A DNA stretch of 64,000 bases from CAZYBG01 sp964645155 (GCA_964645155.1 CAZYBG010000007.1:1-64000); one strand, 5' to 3'. Shown: positions 31,875-42,235, counted from the stretch's first letter. Numbers and translations are program-made. The notes: generated by a model from the letters alone, not told the origin.

Positions 31875-33113
31875 ATGCCGCTTCTGGTGATGAAATTCGG
31901 AGGCACCTCGGTGGCCGATCTCGGCCGCATCGCCAACGCCGCCGGGAAGGTCAAGCGCGAGGTCGAGCGCGGCCACGACGTGATCGTCATCGTCAGCGCG
32001 ATGGCGGGCAAGACCAACGAGCTGGTCGCCCAGGTCGAGCAGACCTCGCCGTTCTTCGATGCCCGCGAATACGACGCGGTGGTGTCGTCGGGCGAGAACG
32101 TGACGGCGGGGCTGCTGGCGCTGCGCCTGCAGGAGATGGACGTGCCGGCGCGCAGCTGGCAGGGCTGGCAGGTGCCGCTCCTGACCACCTCGGCGCATTC
32201 CTCGGCACGGATCGAGGAGATCCCGCGCGCCAACATCGACCGCAAGTTCGCCGAAGGCATGAAGGTGGCCGTCGTCGCCGGCTTCCAGGGCATCAGCCCC
32301 GAGGGGCGGATCACCACGCTCGGCCGCGGCGGGTCGGACACCACGGCGGTGGCCTTCGCTGCCGCCTTCGGGGCGGAACGCTGCGACATCTACACCGATG
32401 TCGACGGCGTCTACACCACCGACCCGCGGATCAGCTCCAAGGCCCGCAAGCTCGACCGGATCGCCTTCGAGGAGATGCTTGAACTCGCCTCGCTGGGCGC
32501 CAAGGTGCTGCAGACCCGCTCGGTCGAGCTTGCGATGCGCTACAAGGTGCGCCTGCGGGTGCTGTCGAGCTTCGAGGACAACGACGAGAATGCGGGCACG
32601 CTGGTCTGTGCCGAGGAGGATATCGTGGAATCGAACGTGGTCGCCGGCGTCGCCTATTCGCGCGACGAGGCCAAGATGACGCTGATCTCGGTCGCCGACC
32701 GCCCCGGCATCGCCGCGGCGATCTTCGGGCCGCTCGCCGAGGCGGGGGTGAACGTCGACATGATCGTGCAGAACATCTCCGAGGAGGGGCGCACCGACAT
32801 GACCTTCTCCTGCCCGGTCGGACAGGTGAAGCACGCCGAGCGGGCGATGACCGCGGCGCGCGATTCGGGGGCGATCCAGTTCTCCGAACTCGTCGCCGAC
32901 ACCGATGTCGCCAAGATCTCGGTCGTCGGGATCGGCATGCGCAGCCATGCCGGCGTCGCCTCGCGCATGTTCGCGGCACTCGCCGCAGAGGGGATCAACA
33001 TCAAGGTCATCACAACCTCCGAGATCAAGATTTCGGTCCTGATCGACCGGAAATACATGGAACTTGCGGTACAGGCGCTCCATGATGCCTTCGAGCTCGA
33101 GAAGGCCGCCTGA
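31875..33113 (+). CDS. lysC: Aspartate kinase
   Basis: A 412-residue enzyme phosphorylating aspartate, the first step to lysine, threonine and methionine. The kinase motif VMKFGGTSVAD is at the N-terminus, and GRGGSDTTAVAFAAAF and YTDVDGVYTTDP follow. Two C-terminal ACT domains (from about residue 265) provide lysine/threonine feedback binding. Length is typical of the alpha-proteobacterial enzyme. ptsP follows 31 bases later, a pairing I recall from Rhodobacterales. Confidence 0.97.
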   Translation: MPLLVMKFGGTSVADLGRIANAAGKVKREVERGHDVIVIVSAMAGKTNELVAQVEQTSPFFDAREYDAVVSSGENVTAGLLALRLQEMDVPARSWQGWQVPLLTTSAHSSARIEEIPRANIDRKFAEGMKVAVVAGFQGISPEGRITTLGRGGSDTTAVAFAAAFGAERCDIYTDVDGVYTTDPRISSKARKLDRIAFEEMLELASLGAKVLQTRSVELAMRYKVRLRVLSSFEDNDENAGTLVCAEEDIVESNVVAGVAYSRDEAKMTLISVADRPGIAAAIFGPLAEAGVNVDMIVQNISEEGRTDMTFSCPVGQVKHAERAMTAARDSGAIQFSELVADTDVAKISVVGIGMRSHAGVASRMFAALAAEGINIKVITTSEIKISVLIDRKYMELAVQALHDAFELEKAA

Positions 33114-33144
33114 GACGGCCCCGGGGGAACCAGCGCGGGGGCCG

Positions 33145-35391
33145 ATGCCCGAACGGATGGAGACCGAAAGCCGCAAGCTGCTCAGGCGCTTGCGGGACAC
33201 CCTTGCCGAGCCTGGCGAGGGGCAGGAGCGACTCGACCGAATCACCCATATCATCGCTGATTCGATGCAGACCGAGGTCTGTTCGATCTACCTGTTCCGC
33301 GACCCCGAAACGCTCGAGCTCTGCGCCACGCAGGGCCTGAACAAGGAGGCCGTGCACCAGACGCGGATGCGCCTCGGCGAAGGGCTGGTCGGCCGGGTGG
33401 CGCGCACCGCGCAGCCGGTCAATACCGGCAACGCCCCGGCCGAGCGCGGCTTCCGCTACATGCCCGAGACCGGCGAGGAGATCTATTCCTCGTTCCTCGG
33501 CCTGCCGATCCAGCGCCTGGGCGAACGGCTCGGCGTGCTCGTCGTGCAGTCCAGGCAGGCGCGGCAGTATTCCGACGACGAGGTCTACGCGCTCGAGGTC
33601 GTCGCCATGGTCCTCGCCGAGATGACCGAGCTCGGCGCCTTCGTCGGCGAGGGTGCGGCGATGTCGGCGCGCCACAAGCAGCCGGTGACGTTCCGCGGCT
33701 TCTGCGGCCAGGAGGGCGCGGCCGAGGGCCGCGTCTGGCTGCACGAGCCGCGCGTCGTCATCACGAACCCGGTGGCCGACGACCCCAAGGCCGAGCGGGT
33801 ACGGCTCCGCAAGGCGATGGACGAGCTGCGCATCGCGATCGACGACCTCGTCGCCAATGCCGGCGAAGCCGCCGGCGTCGAGCATCTCGACGTGCTCGAG
33901 ACCTACCGGATGTTCGCCAACTCGCGCGGCTGGACCCGCCGGATGGAGGAGGACATCGACCGCGGCCTCTCGGCCGAGGCGGCGGTGGAGAAGGAGCAGT
34001 CGGCCGCCCGCGCGCGGATGGAGCAGGTGCCCGATCCCTACCTGCGCGACCGGCTGCACGACCTCGACGACCTGTCGAACCGGCTTCTGCGGCTCCTGAC
34101 CGGGCAGGGCCGGACCACCGGCGCCGAGCTGCCCGAGAACCCGATCCTCGTCGCGCGCAACATCGGCCCGGGCGAGCTTCTGGAATACGGCCGTGCGCTC
34201 AAGGGCGTCGTGCTCGAGGAAGGCTCGGTCGGCAGCCATGCCGGGATCGTCGCCCGCGCGCTGGCGATCCCGCTGGTCATCAACGCCGAACGGATCGTGG
34301 CCGAGGCGCTGAACGGCGATCCGATCCTGATCGACGGCGACCAGGGGATCGTCCACCTGCGCCCCGAGGAGACCGTCGCCGCCGCCTTCCGAGACAAGAT
34401 CGCGATGCAGGCCAAGGCGCAGGAGCGCTACGCCTCGATCCGCGAGCTGCCGGCGCAGGCCACCTGCGGGTCGGTCGTGGCGCTGCACATGAACGCGGGC
34501 CTGATGGCCGACCTGCCCTCGCTCGCCGGCTCCGGCGCCGAGGGTGTCGGGCTGTTCCGGACCGAGCTGCAGTTCCTGATCCGCAACCAGGTGCCGAAGC
34601 GCGGCGAGCTCGCCGCGCTCTATGCGCGGGTGATGGATGCCGCGCGGGGCAAGCGGGTCGTGTTCCGCACGCTCGACATCGGCTCGGACAAGGTGCTGCC
34701 CTACATGCGCCGCCCCGACGAGCCGAACCCGGCGCTCGGCTGGCGGGCGATCCGCGTCGGCCTCGACAAGCCCGGCGTGATGCGCATGCAGCTTCAGGCG
34801 CTGCTGCGCGCCGCGGCGGGCCGGCCGCTTGCGGTGATGTTCCCCTTCGTGGCCGAGGTCGACGAGTTCTTCGCCGCGCGCAAGCACCTTCTCGACGAGA
34901 TCGAGCGCGAGCGGCGGCTCGGCCATGTCCTGCCGGAAAAGGTCGAGATCGGCGCGATGCTGGAGACGCCGTCGCTCGCCTTCGCGCCGCACCGGTTCTT
35001 CGAGGCGGCCGACTTCGTGTCGATCGGCGGCAACGACCTCAAGCAGTTCTTCTTCGCCGCAGACCGCGAGAACGAACTTGTCCGCCGCCGCTACGACACG
35101 CTCAGCACCAGCTATCTGGGCTTCATCGGTGCCATCGTCAGCCGCTGCCAGGCGGCGGGAACGCCGCTGTCGTTCTGCGGCGAGGATGCCGGCCGCCCGG
35201 TCGAGGCGGTGGCGCTCGCCGCGATGGGCCTGAGGATGCTGTCGATGCGGCCCGCCTCGATCGGGCCGGTGAAGCACATCCTGCGGCGCGTCAACCTCGA
35301 CGAGGCGCGCGCGGTCATCGAGGCGGCGCGCGCCGAGGGCGCGACGACCGCGCGACCGGCGCTGATGGACTGGCTGAAGGGCCAGCTCTGA
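33145..35391 (+). CDS. ptsP: Phosphoenolpyruvate-protein phosphotransferase, nitrogen-type (EINtr)
   Basis: A 748-residue enzyme I of the nitrogen PTS. An N-terminal GAF domain (about residues 20-160, including QTEVCSIYLFRD) is the EINtr hallmark. The phospho-His domain has SHAGIVARALAIP with His365, and a TIM-barrel PEP site has EGVGLFRTEL and SFCGEDAGRP near the C-terminus. It passes phosphate from PEP to NPr and then EIIANtr, a nitrogen/potassium signalling relay. The start MPERMETESRKLL at 33145 is chosen; the GAF conservation begins right after. Confidence 0.94.
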   Translation: MPERMETESRKLLRRLRDTLAEPGEGQERLDRITHIIADSMQTEVCSIYLFRDPETLELCATQGLNKEAVHQTRMRLGEGLVGRVARTAQPVNTGNAPAERGFRYMPETGEEIYSSFLGLPIQRLGERLGVLVVQSRQARQYSDDEVYALEVVAMVLAEMTELGAFVGEGAAMSARHKQPVTFRGFCGQEGAAEGRVWLHEPRVVITNPVADDPKAERVRLRKAMDELRIAIDDLVANAGEAAGVEHLDVLETYRMFANSRGWTRRMEEDIDRGLSAEAAVEKEQSAARARMEQVPDPYLRDRLHDLDDLSNRLLRLLTGQGRTTGAELPENPILVARNIGPGELLEYGRALKGVVLEEGSVGSHAGIVARALAIPLVINAERIVAEALNGDPILIDGDQGIVHLRPEETVAAAFRDKIAMQAKAQERYASIRELPAQATCGSVVALHMNAGLMADLPSLAGSGAEGVGLFRTELQFLIRNQVPKRGELAALYARVMDAARGKRVVFRTLDIGSDKVLPYMRRPDEPNPALGWRAIRVGLDKPGVMRMQLQALLRAAAGRPLAVMFPFVAEVDEFFAARKHLLDEIERERRLGHVLPEKVEIGAMLETPSLAFAPHRFFEAADFVSIGGNDLKQFFFAADRENELVRRRYDTLSTSYLGFIGAIVSRCQAAGTPLSFCGEDAGRPVEAVALAAMGLRMLSMRPASIGPVKHILRRVNLDEARAVIEAARAEGATTARPALMDWLKGQL

Positions 35392-35509
35392 CGGGGGTCG
35401 GCCTCGCGACGTGGCCACGGCCCGGCGGCCGGGGGCGGCGGCAGGCGCTTTGCAATCCGGGCGCGCCCGTGAGACAGAACGCTCGGATTGCTTCGACCGG
35501 GGCCGCGCC

Positions 35510-36229
35510 ATGATCCTCTACCCAGCGATCGACCTGAAGGACGGCCAGTGCGTCCGTCTCCTGCGCGGCGACATGGCGGCGGCGACCGTGTTCGGCGACG
35601 ACCCCGCGGCGCAGGCCGCGGCCTTCGCCGCGGCGGGCTGCGAGTGGCTGCACCTCGTCGATCTCAACGGCGCCTTCGCCGGGGCGCCGGTGAACGGCGC
35701 CGCGGTCGAGGCGATCCTGGCGCGGGTGGCGGTGCCGTGCCAGCTGGGCGGCGGCATCCGCGACATGGCGACGATCGAGGCCTGGCTCGCCAGGGGCCTC
35801 GCCCGGGTGATCCTCGGCACCGCGGCGGTGGAGGACCCCGCGCTGGTGCGGCAGGCCGCGCGGGCGTTTCCCGGCCGGGTCGCGGTCGGCATCGACGCCC
35901 GCGACGGCCGCGTCGCGACGCGCGGCTGGGCCGAGGCGACCGATCTGGGGGCGACCGACATCGCCCGGCGCTTCGTCGATGCCGGGGTCGCTGCGATCAT
36001 CTATACCGACATCGACCGCGACGGCGCGATGGCGGGCCCGAACGTCGCGGCGACCGCGGCGCTGGCGCGGGCGGTGCCGGTGCCGGTCATCGCCTCGGGC
36101 GGGGTCGCCGCCCTGTCCGACCTCATCGCGCTGCGCGACACCGGCGTGATCGCCGGGGCGATTTCGGGCCGCGCGCTCTACGACGGGGCGATCGACCTGC
36201 GGGGCGCGCTGGCCGCGCTCGCCGCCTGA
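35510..36229 (+). CDS. hisA: ProFAR isomerase (HisA)
   Basis: A 239-residue TIM barrel isomerising ProFAR to PRFAR in histidine synthesis. The catalytic Asp is in YPAIDLKDGQCVRL near the N-terminus and the second in YTDIDRDGAM (about residue 169). Phosphate loops LGGGIRD and ASGGV are present. It is separated from hisF by a DUF2867 gene and an antisense methyltransferase gene, unlike the usual hisA-hisF adjacency. Confidence 0.96.
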   Translation: MILYPAIDLKDGQCVRLLRGDMAAATVFGDDPAAQAAAFAAAGCEWLHLVDLNGAFAGAPVNGAAVEAILARVAVPCQLGGGIRDMATIEAWLARGLARVILGTAAVEDPALVRQAARAFPGRVAVGIDARDGRVATRGWAEATDLGATDIARRFVDAGVAAIIYTDIDRDGAMAGPNVAATAALARAVPVPVIASGGVAALSDLIALRDTGVIAGAISGRALYDGAIDLRGALAALAA

Positions 36230-36245
36230 AGATGGCTGCCTGACG

Positions 36246-36692
36246 ATGGCCGCCGCTGCGCCGCCGCTTCCCGCCGGCAGCCTGCTCCGGTCGCTCCATC
36301 GGCCGGGCGACTTCCTCGATCACCGTGCGTGTCCATCGCCGCTCTCGCCGCGCGAGGCGGCCGGGCGTCTCGTGCGCTTTCCGGCCTGGGCCCGGGCCCT
36401 CCTCCTCGTCCGCGGCGCGGCGGTCGCGCCGTTCGGCCTCAAGGGCGCCGCGCCGCAAGATCGGCCGGCGATCGGCAGCTTCCCGATCGCGGCCGAGCGG
36501 CCGGAGGAGCTGCTCCTCGGCTTCGACGACCGCCACCTCGATTTCCGCATCAGCATCCTCGCCGATGCCGGGCGGATCCATGTCTCGACCTGGGTCAGGC
36601 CGCACCATGCCGGCGGCCGGCTCTACCTCGCCGCGGTCCTGCCGTTCCACGTCCTGATCCTGCGCGACGCGATGGCCCGCATCGGCGGCTGA
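36246..36692 (+). CDS. DUF2867 domain protein (148 aa)
   Basis: A 148-residue protein with the DUF2867 signature: ELLLGFDDRHLDFRISILAD, a central HVSTWVRPHHAGGRLYLA and the closing LPFHVLILRDAMARI. The domain is found alone or fused to short-chain dehydrogenases; its function is unknown. The N-terminal LPAGSLLRSLHRPGDFLDH is also family-like. It starts 16 bases after hisA, so it is probably co-transcribed. Confidence 0.85.
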   Translation: MAAAAPPLPAGSLLRSLHRPGDFLDHRACPSPLSPREAAGRLVRFPAWARALLLVRGAAVAPFGLKGAAPQDRPAIGSFPIAAERPEELLLGFDDRHLDFRISILADAGRIHVSTWVRPHHAGGRLYLAAVLPFHVLILRDAMARIGG

Positions 36693-36729
36693 GGCCAGCG
36701 GCCCCCGCGGCCCCCCCCACGGGCCGGCG

Positions 36730-37851
<1,122 letters not shown>

Positions 37852-37987
37852 CCCGTTCCCATAGGCGAAAGCCGGCGCCGGCCCAAGGGCGGCGAGCCAC
37901 TGGCGTCTCCTTGGCCGCTCGCCGGACGCTCTCTGGCCTCGCCTGGCGAACCGGGCTAGAAGCCGGTCGTTCCCGCCGAAGGCCGCC

Positions 37988-38749
37988 ATGCTCAAGACCC
38001 GCATCATCCCCTGCCTCGATGTCGCCGACGGGCGCGTCGTCAAGGGCGTCAACTTCGTCGACCTGCGCGATGCGGGCGACCCGGTGGAGGCCGCGCGCGC
38101 CTACGACGCGGCCGGGGCCGACGAGCTCTGCTTTCTCGACATCCATGCCACGCACGAGAACCGCGGCACGATGTACGACCTTGTCACCCGCACCGCCGAG
38201 CAGTGCTTCATGCCGCTGACCGTGGGCGGCGGCGTGCGCTCGGCCGCCGACGTGCGCGCCCTGCTCCTCGCCGGGGCCGACAAGGTCAGCTTCAATTCCG
38301 CCGCCGTCGCCGACCCCGACGTGGTGGCCGAGGCCGCCGACCGGTTCGGCAGCCAGTGCATCGTGGTGGCCATCGACGCGCGCAGCGTGGCCGCGGACCG
38401 CTGGGAGGTCTTCACCCACGGCGGCCGCCGGGCGACGGGGATCGACGCCGTCGGCTTCGCGCGCACGGTGGCGGCGCGGGGCGCCGGCGAGATCCTGCTG
38501 ACCTCGATGGACCGCGACGGAACCCGGGCGGGGTTCAACATCGCACTGACGCGGGCGGTGGCCGATGCCGTGCCGGTCCCGGTGATCGCAAGCGGCGGCG
38601 TCGGCACGCTCGACCACCTCGTCGAGGGGGTGACCGAGGGCGGCGCCTCGGCGGTCCTCGCCGCCTCGATCTTCCATTTCGGCACCTTCACCATCGCCGA
38701 GGCGAAGGCGCACATGGCGCGGGCCGGCATCGCGGTGCGCCTGCAATGA
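37988..38749 (+). CDS. hisF: Imidazole glycerol phosphate synthase subunit HisF
   Basis: A 253-residue cyclase TIM barrel making IGP and AICAR with ammonia from HisH. Catalytic Asp residues are in IIPCLDVADGRVVKGVNF (N-terminus) and LTSMDRDGTRAGF (about residue 176). GGGVRSAADVR and ASGGVGTL bind phosphate. HisH is not in this window. Its last 4 bases overlap hisE. Confidence 0.97.
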   Translation: MLKTRIIPCLDVADGRVVKGVNFVDLRDAGDPVEAARAYDAAGADELCFLDIHATHENRGTMYDLVTRTAEQCFMPLTVGGGVRSAADVRALLLAGADKVSFNSAAVADPDVVAEAADRFGSQCIVVAIDARSVAADRWEVFTHGGRRATGIDAVGFARTVAARGAGEILLTSMDRDGTRAGFNIALTRAVADAVPVPVIASGGVGTLDHLVEGVTEGGASAVLAASIFHFGTFTIAEAKAHMARAGIAVRLQ

Positions 38750-39060
38750 CGCCGCTCGAACGGCTTGCCGCCACGATCGAGGCGCGGAGGGGCGCCGACC
38801 CCGACACCTCGTGGACCGCGCGGCTGCTCGCGCTCGGCCCCGAGACGGCGGCCGGCAAGTTCGGCGAGGAAGCGGTCGAGGCGATCATCGAGGCGGTCCG
38901 GGGCGATCCGGCCCGGCTGACCGCCGAGGCGGCGGACGTGCTCTACCACCTTCTGGTGATGTGCGCCGCGCGCGGCGTGACGCTCGCCGCGATCGAGGCC
39001 GAGCTTGCGCGCCGCGAGGGCCAGGGCGGGATTGCCGAGAAGGCCGGGCGCGGCGACTGA
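38746..39060 (+). CDS. hisE: Phosphoribosyl-ATP pyrophosphatase
   Basis: A 104-residue MazG-fold enzyme removing pyrophosphate from PR-ATP. KFGEEAVEAIIEAVRGD and TAEAADVLYHLLVMCAARG carry the Mg-binding Glu/Asp set. It is stand-alone, not fused to HisI. The ATG overlaps the hisF stop (ATGA), so it is translationally coupled. Confidence 0.96.
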   Translation: MTPLERLAATIEARRGADPDTSWTARLLALGPETAAGKFGEEAVEAIIEAVRGDPARLTAEAADVLYHLLVMCAARGVTLAAIEAELARREGQGGIAEKAGRGD

Positions 39061-39108
39061 TCCGGCGCGCCGGCGAAGCGCCGCGGGCCGGCGCGCCGGC
39101 AATGCGGT

Positions 39109-39585
39109 TCAGAGCCGCGAGGAGATGACGCCGGTGGCGAAGCCGCCCATCCGGAGCTCTCCGAACAGGCGCTGGTACTCGATCTTCGGGCAGCGGTCCT
39201 GCACGACGGCGATGCCGCGCGCCTCGGCCTGCGCCGCGGCGGCGGGATGCGTGACGCCGATCTGCATCCAGATCGTCCGCAGGGCGGGAAGATGCGCCAG
39301 CGCCTCGTCGACGATCGCGGGCACCGCGTCGGAGCGCCGGAAGATGTCGACCATGTCGACCGGAATGTCGGCGGGGATCTCGGCGATGCTGCCGAAGACC
39401 CGCGCCCCGAACAGCTCCTGCCCCGCCAGGCCGGGATTGACCGGGACCACGCGGTAGCCCTTCAGCCCGAGATAGCGCGCCACGTAGAAGCTCGGCCGGA
39501 CCGGGTTGGCCGACACGCCGACGACGGCGATGACCCGCGTCGTCGTCAGGATGCGCTTGAGCTGATCGTCGGAATAGGACGGCAT
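39109..39585 (-). CDS. CoA-binding domain protein (CoA_binding_2)
   Basis: A 158-residue single Rossmann domain. RVIAVVGVSANPVRPSFYVA is the nucleotide-binding N-terminus, and GYRVVPVNPGLAGQELFG and VDIFRRSDAVP follow. TIWMQIGVTHPAAAAQAEARG and a Cys in VVQDRCPKIEYQRLFG are near the C-terminus. These proteins bind CoA or related ligands; no reaction is established. It is convergent with hisE across 48 bases. Confidence 0.9.
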   Translation of the reverse strand: MPSYSDDQLKRILTTTRVIAVVGVSANPVRPSFYVARYLGLKGYRVVPVNPGLAGQELFGARVFGSIAEIPADIPVDMVDIFRRSDAVPAIVDEALAHLPALRTIWMQIGVTHPAAAAQAEARGIAVVQDRCPKIEYQRLFGELRMGGFATGVISSRL

Positions 39586-39613
39586 GGCCTGGGATCGCCT
39601 TGGGATCGCGCAG

Positions 39614-39645
39614 AAAAAGGCGCCCGGAGCTTAGGCCCGGGCGCC
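39614..39645 (-). terminator. Intrinsic terminator on the minus strand
   Basis: Read on the minus strand, GGCGCCCGG and CCGGGCGCC form a 9-bp stem with a 9-base loop followed by TTTTTCTG. It ends transcription coming from rlmB or from a possible small RNA in the 39646-39804 gap, just before the CoA-binding gene. Confidence 0.85.
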
Positions 39646-39804
39646 AAGTCACGGAACGAGGGACAGTGAAGCGAAGCAGGGAAGTTCCGTCTCCCCGCTT
39701 CCGTTGTGACATATGGGTATCACATCTGGCGCCGAACAGCGCTGACACAAAAACGTGATTGCGGTGCGGGCGGCCGTCGTCTTGGCGGCGCCCGGAATCG
39801 GGGC

Positions 39805-40596
39805 TCAGCCGCCGTTCCCGAGGGCCTCCCGCGCGGCGTAGAGCGCGACCGCCGCGGCGTTCGAGACGTTGAGCGAGCCGAAGTCGCCCGAGGCGGGGAT
39901 CCGGACCAGCGCGTCGCAGGTCTCGCGCGTGCGGGCGCGCAGCCCCGGACCCTCGGCGCCCAGCACGAGTCCGATCGGCCGCCCGGCGGCGCGGGCGAGG
40001 CCGCCGGCCAGCGTGTCCCCCGCATCGCCGTCGAGGCCGAGGAGGACATAGCCCATGCGGCGCAGCTCCTCCATCGCCTCGGCGAGGTTGCGCACCCGCA
40101 GATAGGGCTGACGCTCGAGCGCGCCCGACGCCGCCTTGGCGAGCGCGCCGGTCTCGGGCGCGGCGTGGTGGCGCGGCGCGATCACGGCGCGGGCGCCGAA
40201 CACCTCGGCCGAGCGCAGGATCGCGCCCGCATTGTGCGGATCGGTGACCTGGTCGAGCAGCACGGCCAGCGGTGCACCGGCGCCGCCGGCGCAGACCTCG
40301 GCAAGGCCGCCCCAGGCCAGCGGCCTGACCTCGAGCGCAGCCCCCTGGTGGACCGAGCCGGGGTCGAGCGGCGCGGCGAAGCGGCGCGGGTCGGCGATCT
40401 CGGGCGCGATCGCGGCTTCGGCGATGGCCTCGGCAAGCCGGTCGGCCGCGTTCCGCGTCACGACCAGGCGCAGCCGCTCGCGCCGCGGGTTGAGCAGCGC
40501 GTCGCGCACCGCGTGGAGCCCAAACAGCCACACCGTCTCGGCCGCCGCCGCGCGGCGCGCGCGCTCCTTCTCGATCACCCAGACGGGCTTCTTCAT
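39805..40596 (-). CDS. rlmB: 23S rRNA 2'-O-ribose methyltransferase, TrmH/SpoU family (RlmB-like)
   Basis: A 263-residue knotted SPOUT methyltransferase. The substrate-binding N-terminal domain begins near VWLFGLHAVRDALLNPRRER, with motif 1 DQVTDPHNAGAILRSAEVFG. Knot motifs are GLVLGAEGPGLR and GSLNVSNAAAVALYAARE. RlmB methylates G2251 in the peptidyl-transferase centre; the precise nucleotide is inferred from similarity. A tRNA-Tyr gene starts divergently 147 bases upstream. Confidence 0.9.
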   Translation of the reverse strand: MKKPVWVIEKERARRAAAAETVWLFGLHAVRDALLNPRRERLRLVVTRNAADRLAEAIAEAAIAPEIADPRRFAAPLDPGSVHQGAALEVRPLAWGGLAEVCAGGAGAPLAVLLDQVTDPHNAGAILRSAEVFGARAVIAPRHHAAPETGALAKAASGALERQPYLRVRNLAEAMEELRRMGYVLLGLDGDAGDTLAGGLARAAGRPIGLVLGAEGPGLRARTRETCDALVRIPASGDFGSLNVSNAAAVALYAAREALGNGG

Positions 40597-40742
40597 CGCT
40601 CGCGCGTCCCCGGTGCTGCCCGACGCGCCTTTCTAGGCCGCCGGGGCGGAAAGCGGAAGGCGGGCGCTGCGCGCCCAGAATCCGGTTGACCGGCCCCCGC
40701 CCCGAAGCTATCCCCCGACCCGTGCCGGCGCGCCCGGCGCAA

Positions 40743-40826
40743 GGGCGACGTGCTGCAAGGTGCGGCAGCGGACTGTAACTCCGCCGGGGAGACCCACGCC
40801 TGGTTCGATTCCAGGGTCGCCCACCA
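40743..40826 (+). tRNA. tRNA-Tyr (GTA), long variable arm, CCA encoded
   Basis: Acceptor GGGCGAC (40743-40749) pairs with GTCGCCC (40816-40822). Anticodon stem GCGGA/TCCGC closes the loop CTGTAAC with GTA at 40775-40777. A 14-base variable region (40785-40798) forms a small stem, and the T arm is CCTGG-TTCGATT-CCAGG, then A and CCA. The class II shape and anticodon identify tRNA-Tyr. The D-loop is only about 7 bases and position 8 appears to be G. Confidence 0.88.
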
Positions 40827-40901
40827 AACCACCCATCCCACCCTCCGGGACGTCCGGCATCGTGGCGTGCCCGCCCGTCGGGTCAGACCCGGCTCCGGGC
40901 C

Positions 40902-42020
40902 TCAGCGCCGGCCTGCGGCCGGGAAGGCCGCGCGGTCGCGCAACTGGGACGCGGCCCGGCGCCGGCGGCGATACGCCTTGCCCAGCGCGATTGCCGGCCT
41001 CTCGACGAAGATCCATGACAGTGTCGCCAGCACCAGCGTGGCGGGCAGGGCCACGGCGAGGTTCAGCCAGGGGTCGGCGATGCCGGTCAGGTGCAGCACC
41101 GTCTGCTGCACCGCGAAGCCGTAGATGTAGAGCCCATAGGAGACATCGCCCAGCCGGTTGTAGGAGCGGATCGGGCCGGTCGGCAGGTAGCCCACGACGA
41201 AGGCGCCGTAGATCAGGGTCAGGATAACCCATTGCAGGTTGCCTGGAAGGCCGTGCGTCGCCCAGGCCACCAGCACCATCACGAGCAGGACCGGCACGCT
41301 GAGGATCAGCCGGTCGCGCCAGACATGGAACCCCATGCCGATCACGAACGGCAGGGCGAGGAAGAGAAAACCGTCGAGCACGGCCGATCCCGTCGCACCG
41401 ATCAGGACCGTCTGCACCGCAAGCCCGGCGATGGCGATGCCGAGAAACACCGTGGCCCGGAGCCGGCCGGTCAGGACGCCGGCGAGGCCGAGGACCATCA
41501 CGCCGAGATAGCACAGCACCTCGTGCAGGAGCGTCCAGTGCGAGACGTTGATGTGCCCGGCATGGGGCAGATCCTCGAACACGCCGGGCAGACTGTCCTG
41601 CCGGAACCAGAGCGAGAGGTTGTTGAGGACGTAGCGCCGGGTCTCGTCCGCGCCGAAATATGCGCCGGGCGGCAGCGCCGTCACCAGCGGCCCGAGCACG
41701 AGGGCGGTCAGCACCAGCGTCACCGCGAGCGCCGGAAAGATGCGCAGGATCCGCGCCACGATCCAGGCGTCGAGCGACACCCGGCGCTCGAAGCTGGCCG
41801 AGATCAGGAAGCCGGAGATGCCGAAGAACACGAAGACGGCCATCGTGCCGAGCTGCCACCCGACGGTGGCCTCCAGGGGCTGAAGGGCGCCGGCGCCGCC
41901 GACCACGGCCCAGGCATGCGAGACGATCACCGCGACCGCCGCCAGCATCCGCAGCAGGTTCAGGTTGTTGTCGGCGCCGATGGCGACATCCGACAATCGG
42001 GTGGCGGTGAGGTCCGGCAT
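40902..42020 (-). CDS. Membrane acyltransferase, acyltransferase-3 (OafA/YrhL) family
   Basis: A 372-residue multi-pass protein with about ten hydrophobic helices. The active-site-type motif N-x-L-R-M-L-A near residue 20 (NNLNLLRMLAAVAVIVSHAW, including the conserved Arg and His) is followed by FFGISGFLISASFERR. These enzymes O-acylate surface glycans, LPS or secreted metabolites. No glycosyltransferase is adjacent, so the acceptor is unknown. The start at 42020 has GAGAGGATCC upstream. It is divergent from the RpiR regulator. Confidence 0.88.
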   Translation of the reverse strand: MPDLTATRLSDVAIGADNNLNLLRMLAAVAVIVSHAWAVVGGAGALQPLEATVGWQLGTMAVFVFFGISGFLISASFERRVSLDAWIVARILRIFPALAVTLVLTALVLGPLVTALPPGAYFGADETRRYVLNNLSLWFRQDSLPGVFEDLPHAGHINVSHWTLLHEVLCYLGVMVLGLAGVLTGRLRATVFLGIAIAGLAVQTVLIGATGSAVLDGFLFLALPFVIGMGFHVWRDRLILSVPVLLVMVLVAWATHGLPGNLQWVILTLIYGAFVVGYLPTGPIRSYNRLGDVSYGLYIYGFAVQQTVLHLTGIADPWLNLAVALPATLVLATLSWIFVERPAIALGKAYRRRRRAASQLRDRAAFPAAGRR

Positions 42021-42205
42021 TCGAGGGGGATCCTCTCGCGTCGGAGCGTTGCGGGAACGATCGGGCACCGCATGGCGAAGTGCCGGTACAACCGGATTGT
42101 TCCCGGCCCAGGTCGAGCAGCCGCAGGGCGGCGGCCGCGCGGGATGCCGCCGGCCCGTTTCCGACGACCTGCGGCGGCAAAAGACCCTTGCATCGGCGGA
42201 GCGCA

Positions 42206-42223
42206 ATGCATAAAAATTTGCAT
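42206..42223. promoter_or_regulatory. Candidate operator ahead of the RpiR regulator gene
   Basis: ATGCA (42206-42210) and TGCAT (42219-42223) form an inverted repeat across the A/T-rich TAAAAATT, 12 bases before the regulator's ATG. It is in a region otherwise GC-rich and shared with the divergent acyltransferase. Autoregulation is inferred. Confidence 0.45.
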
Positions 42224-42235
42224 GGGGAAGGAATC

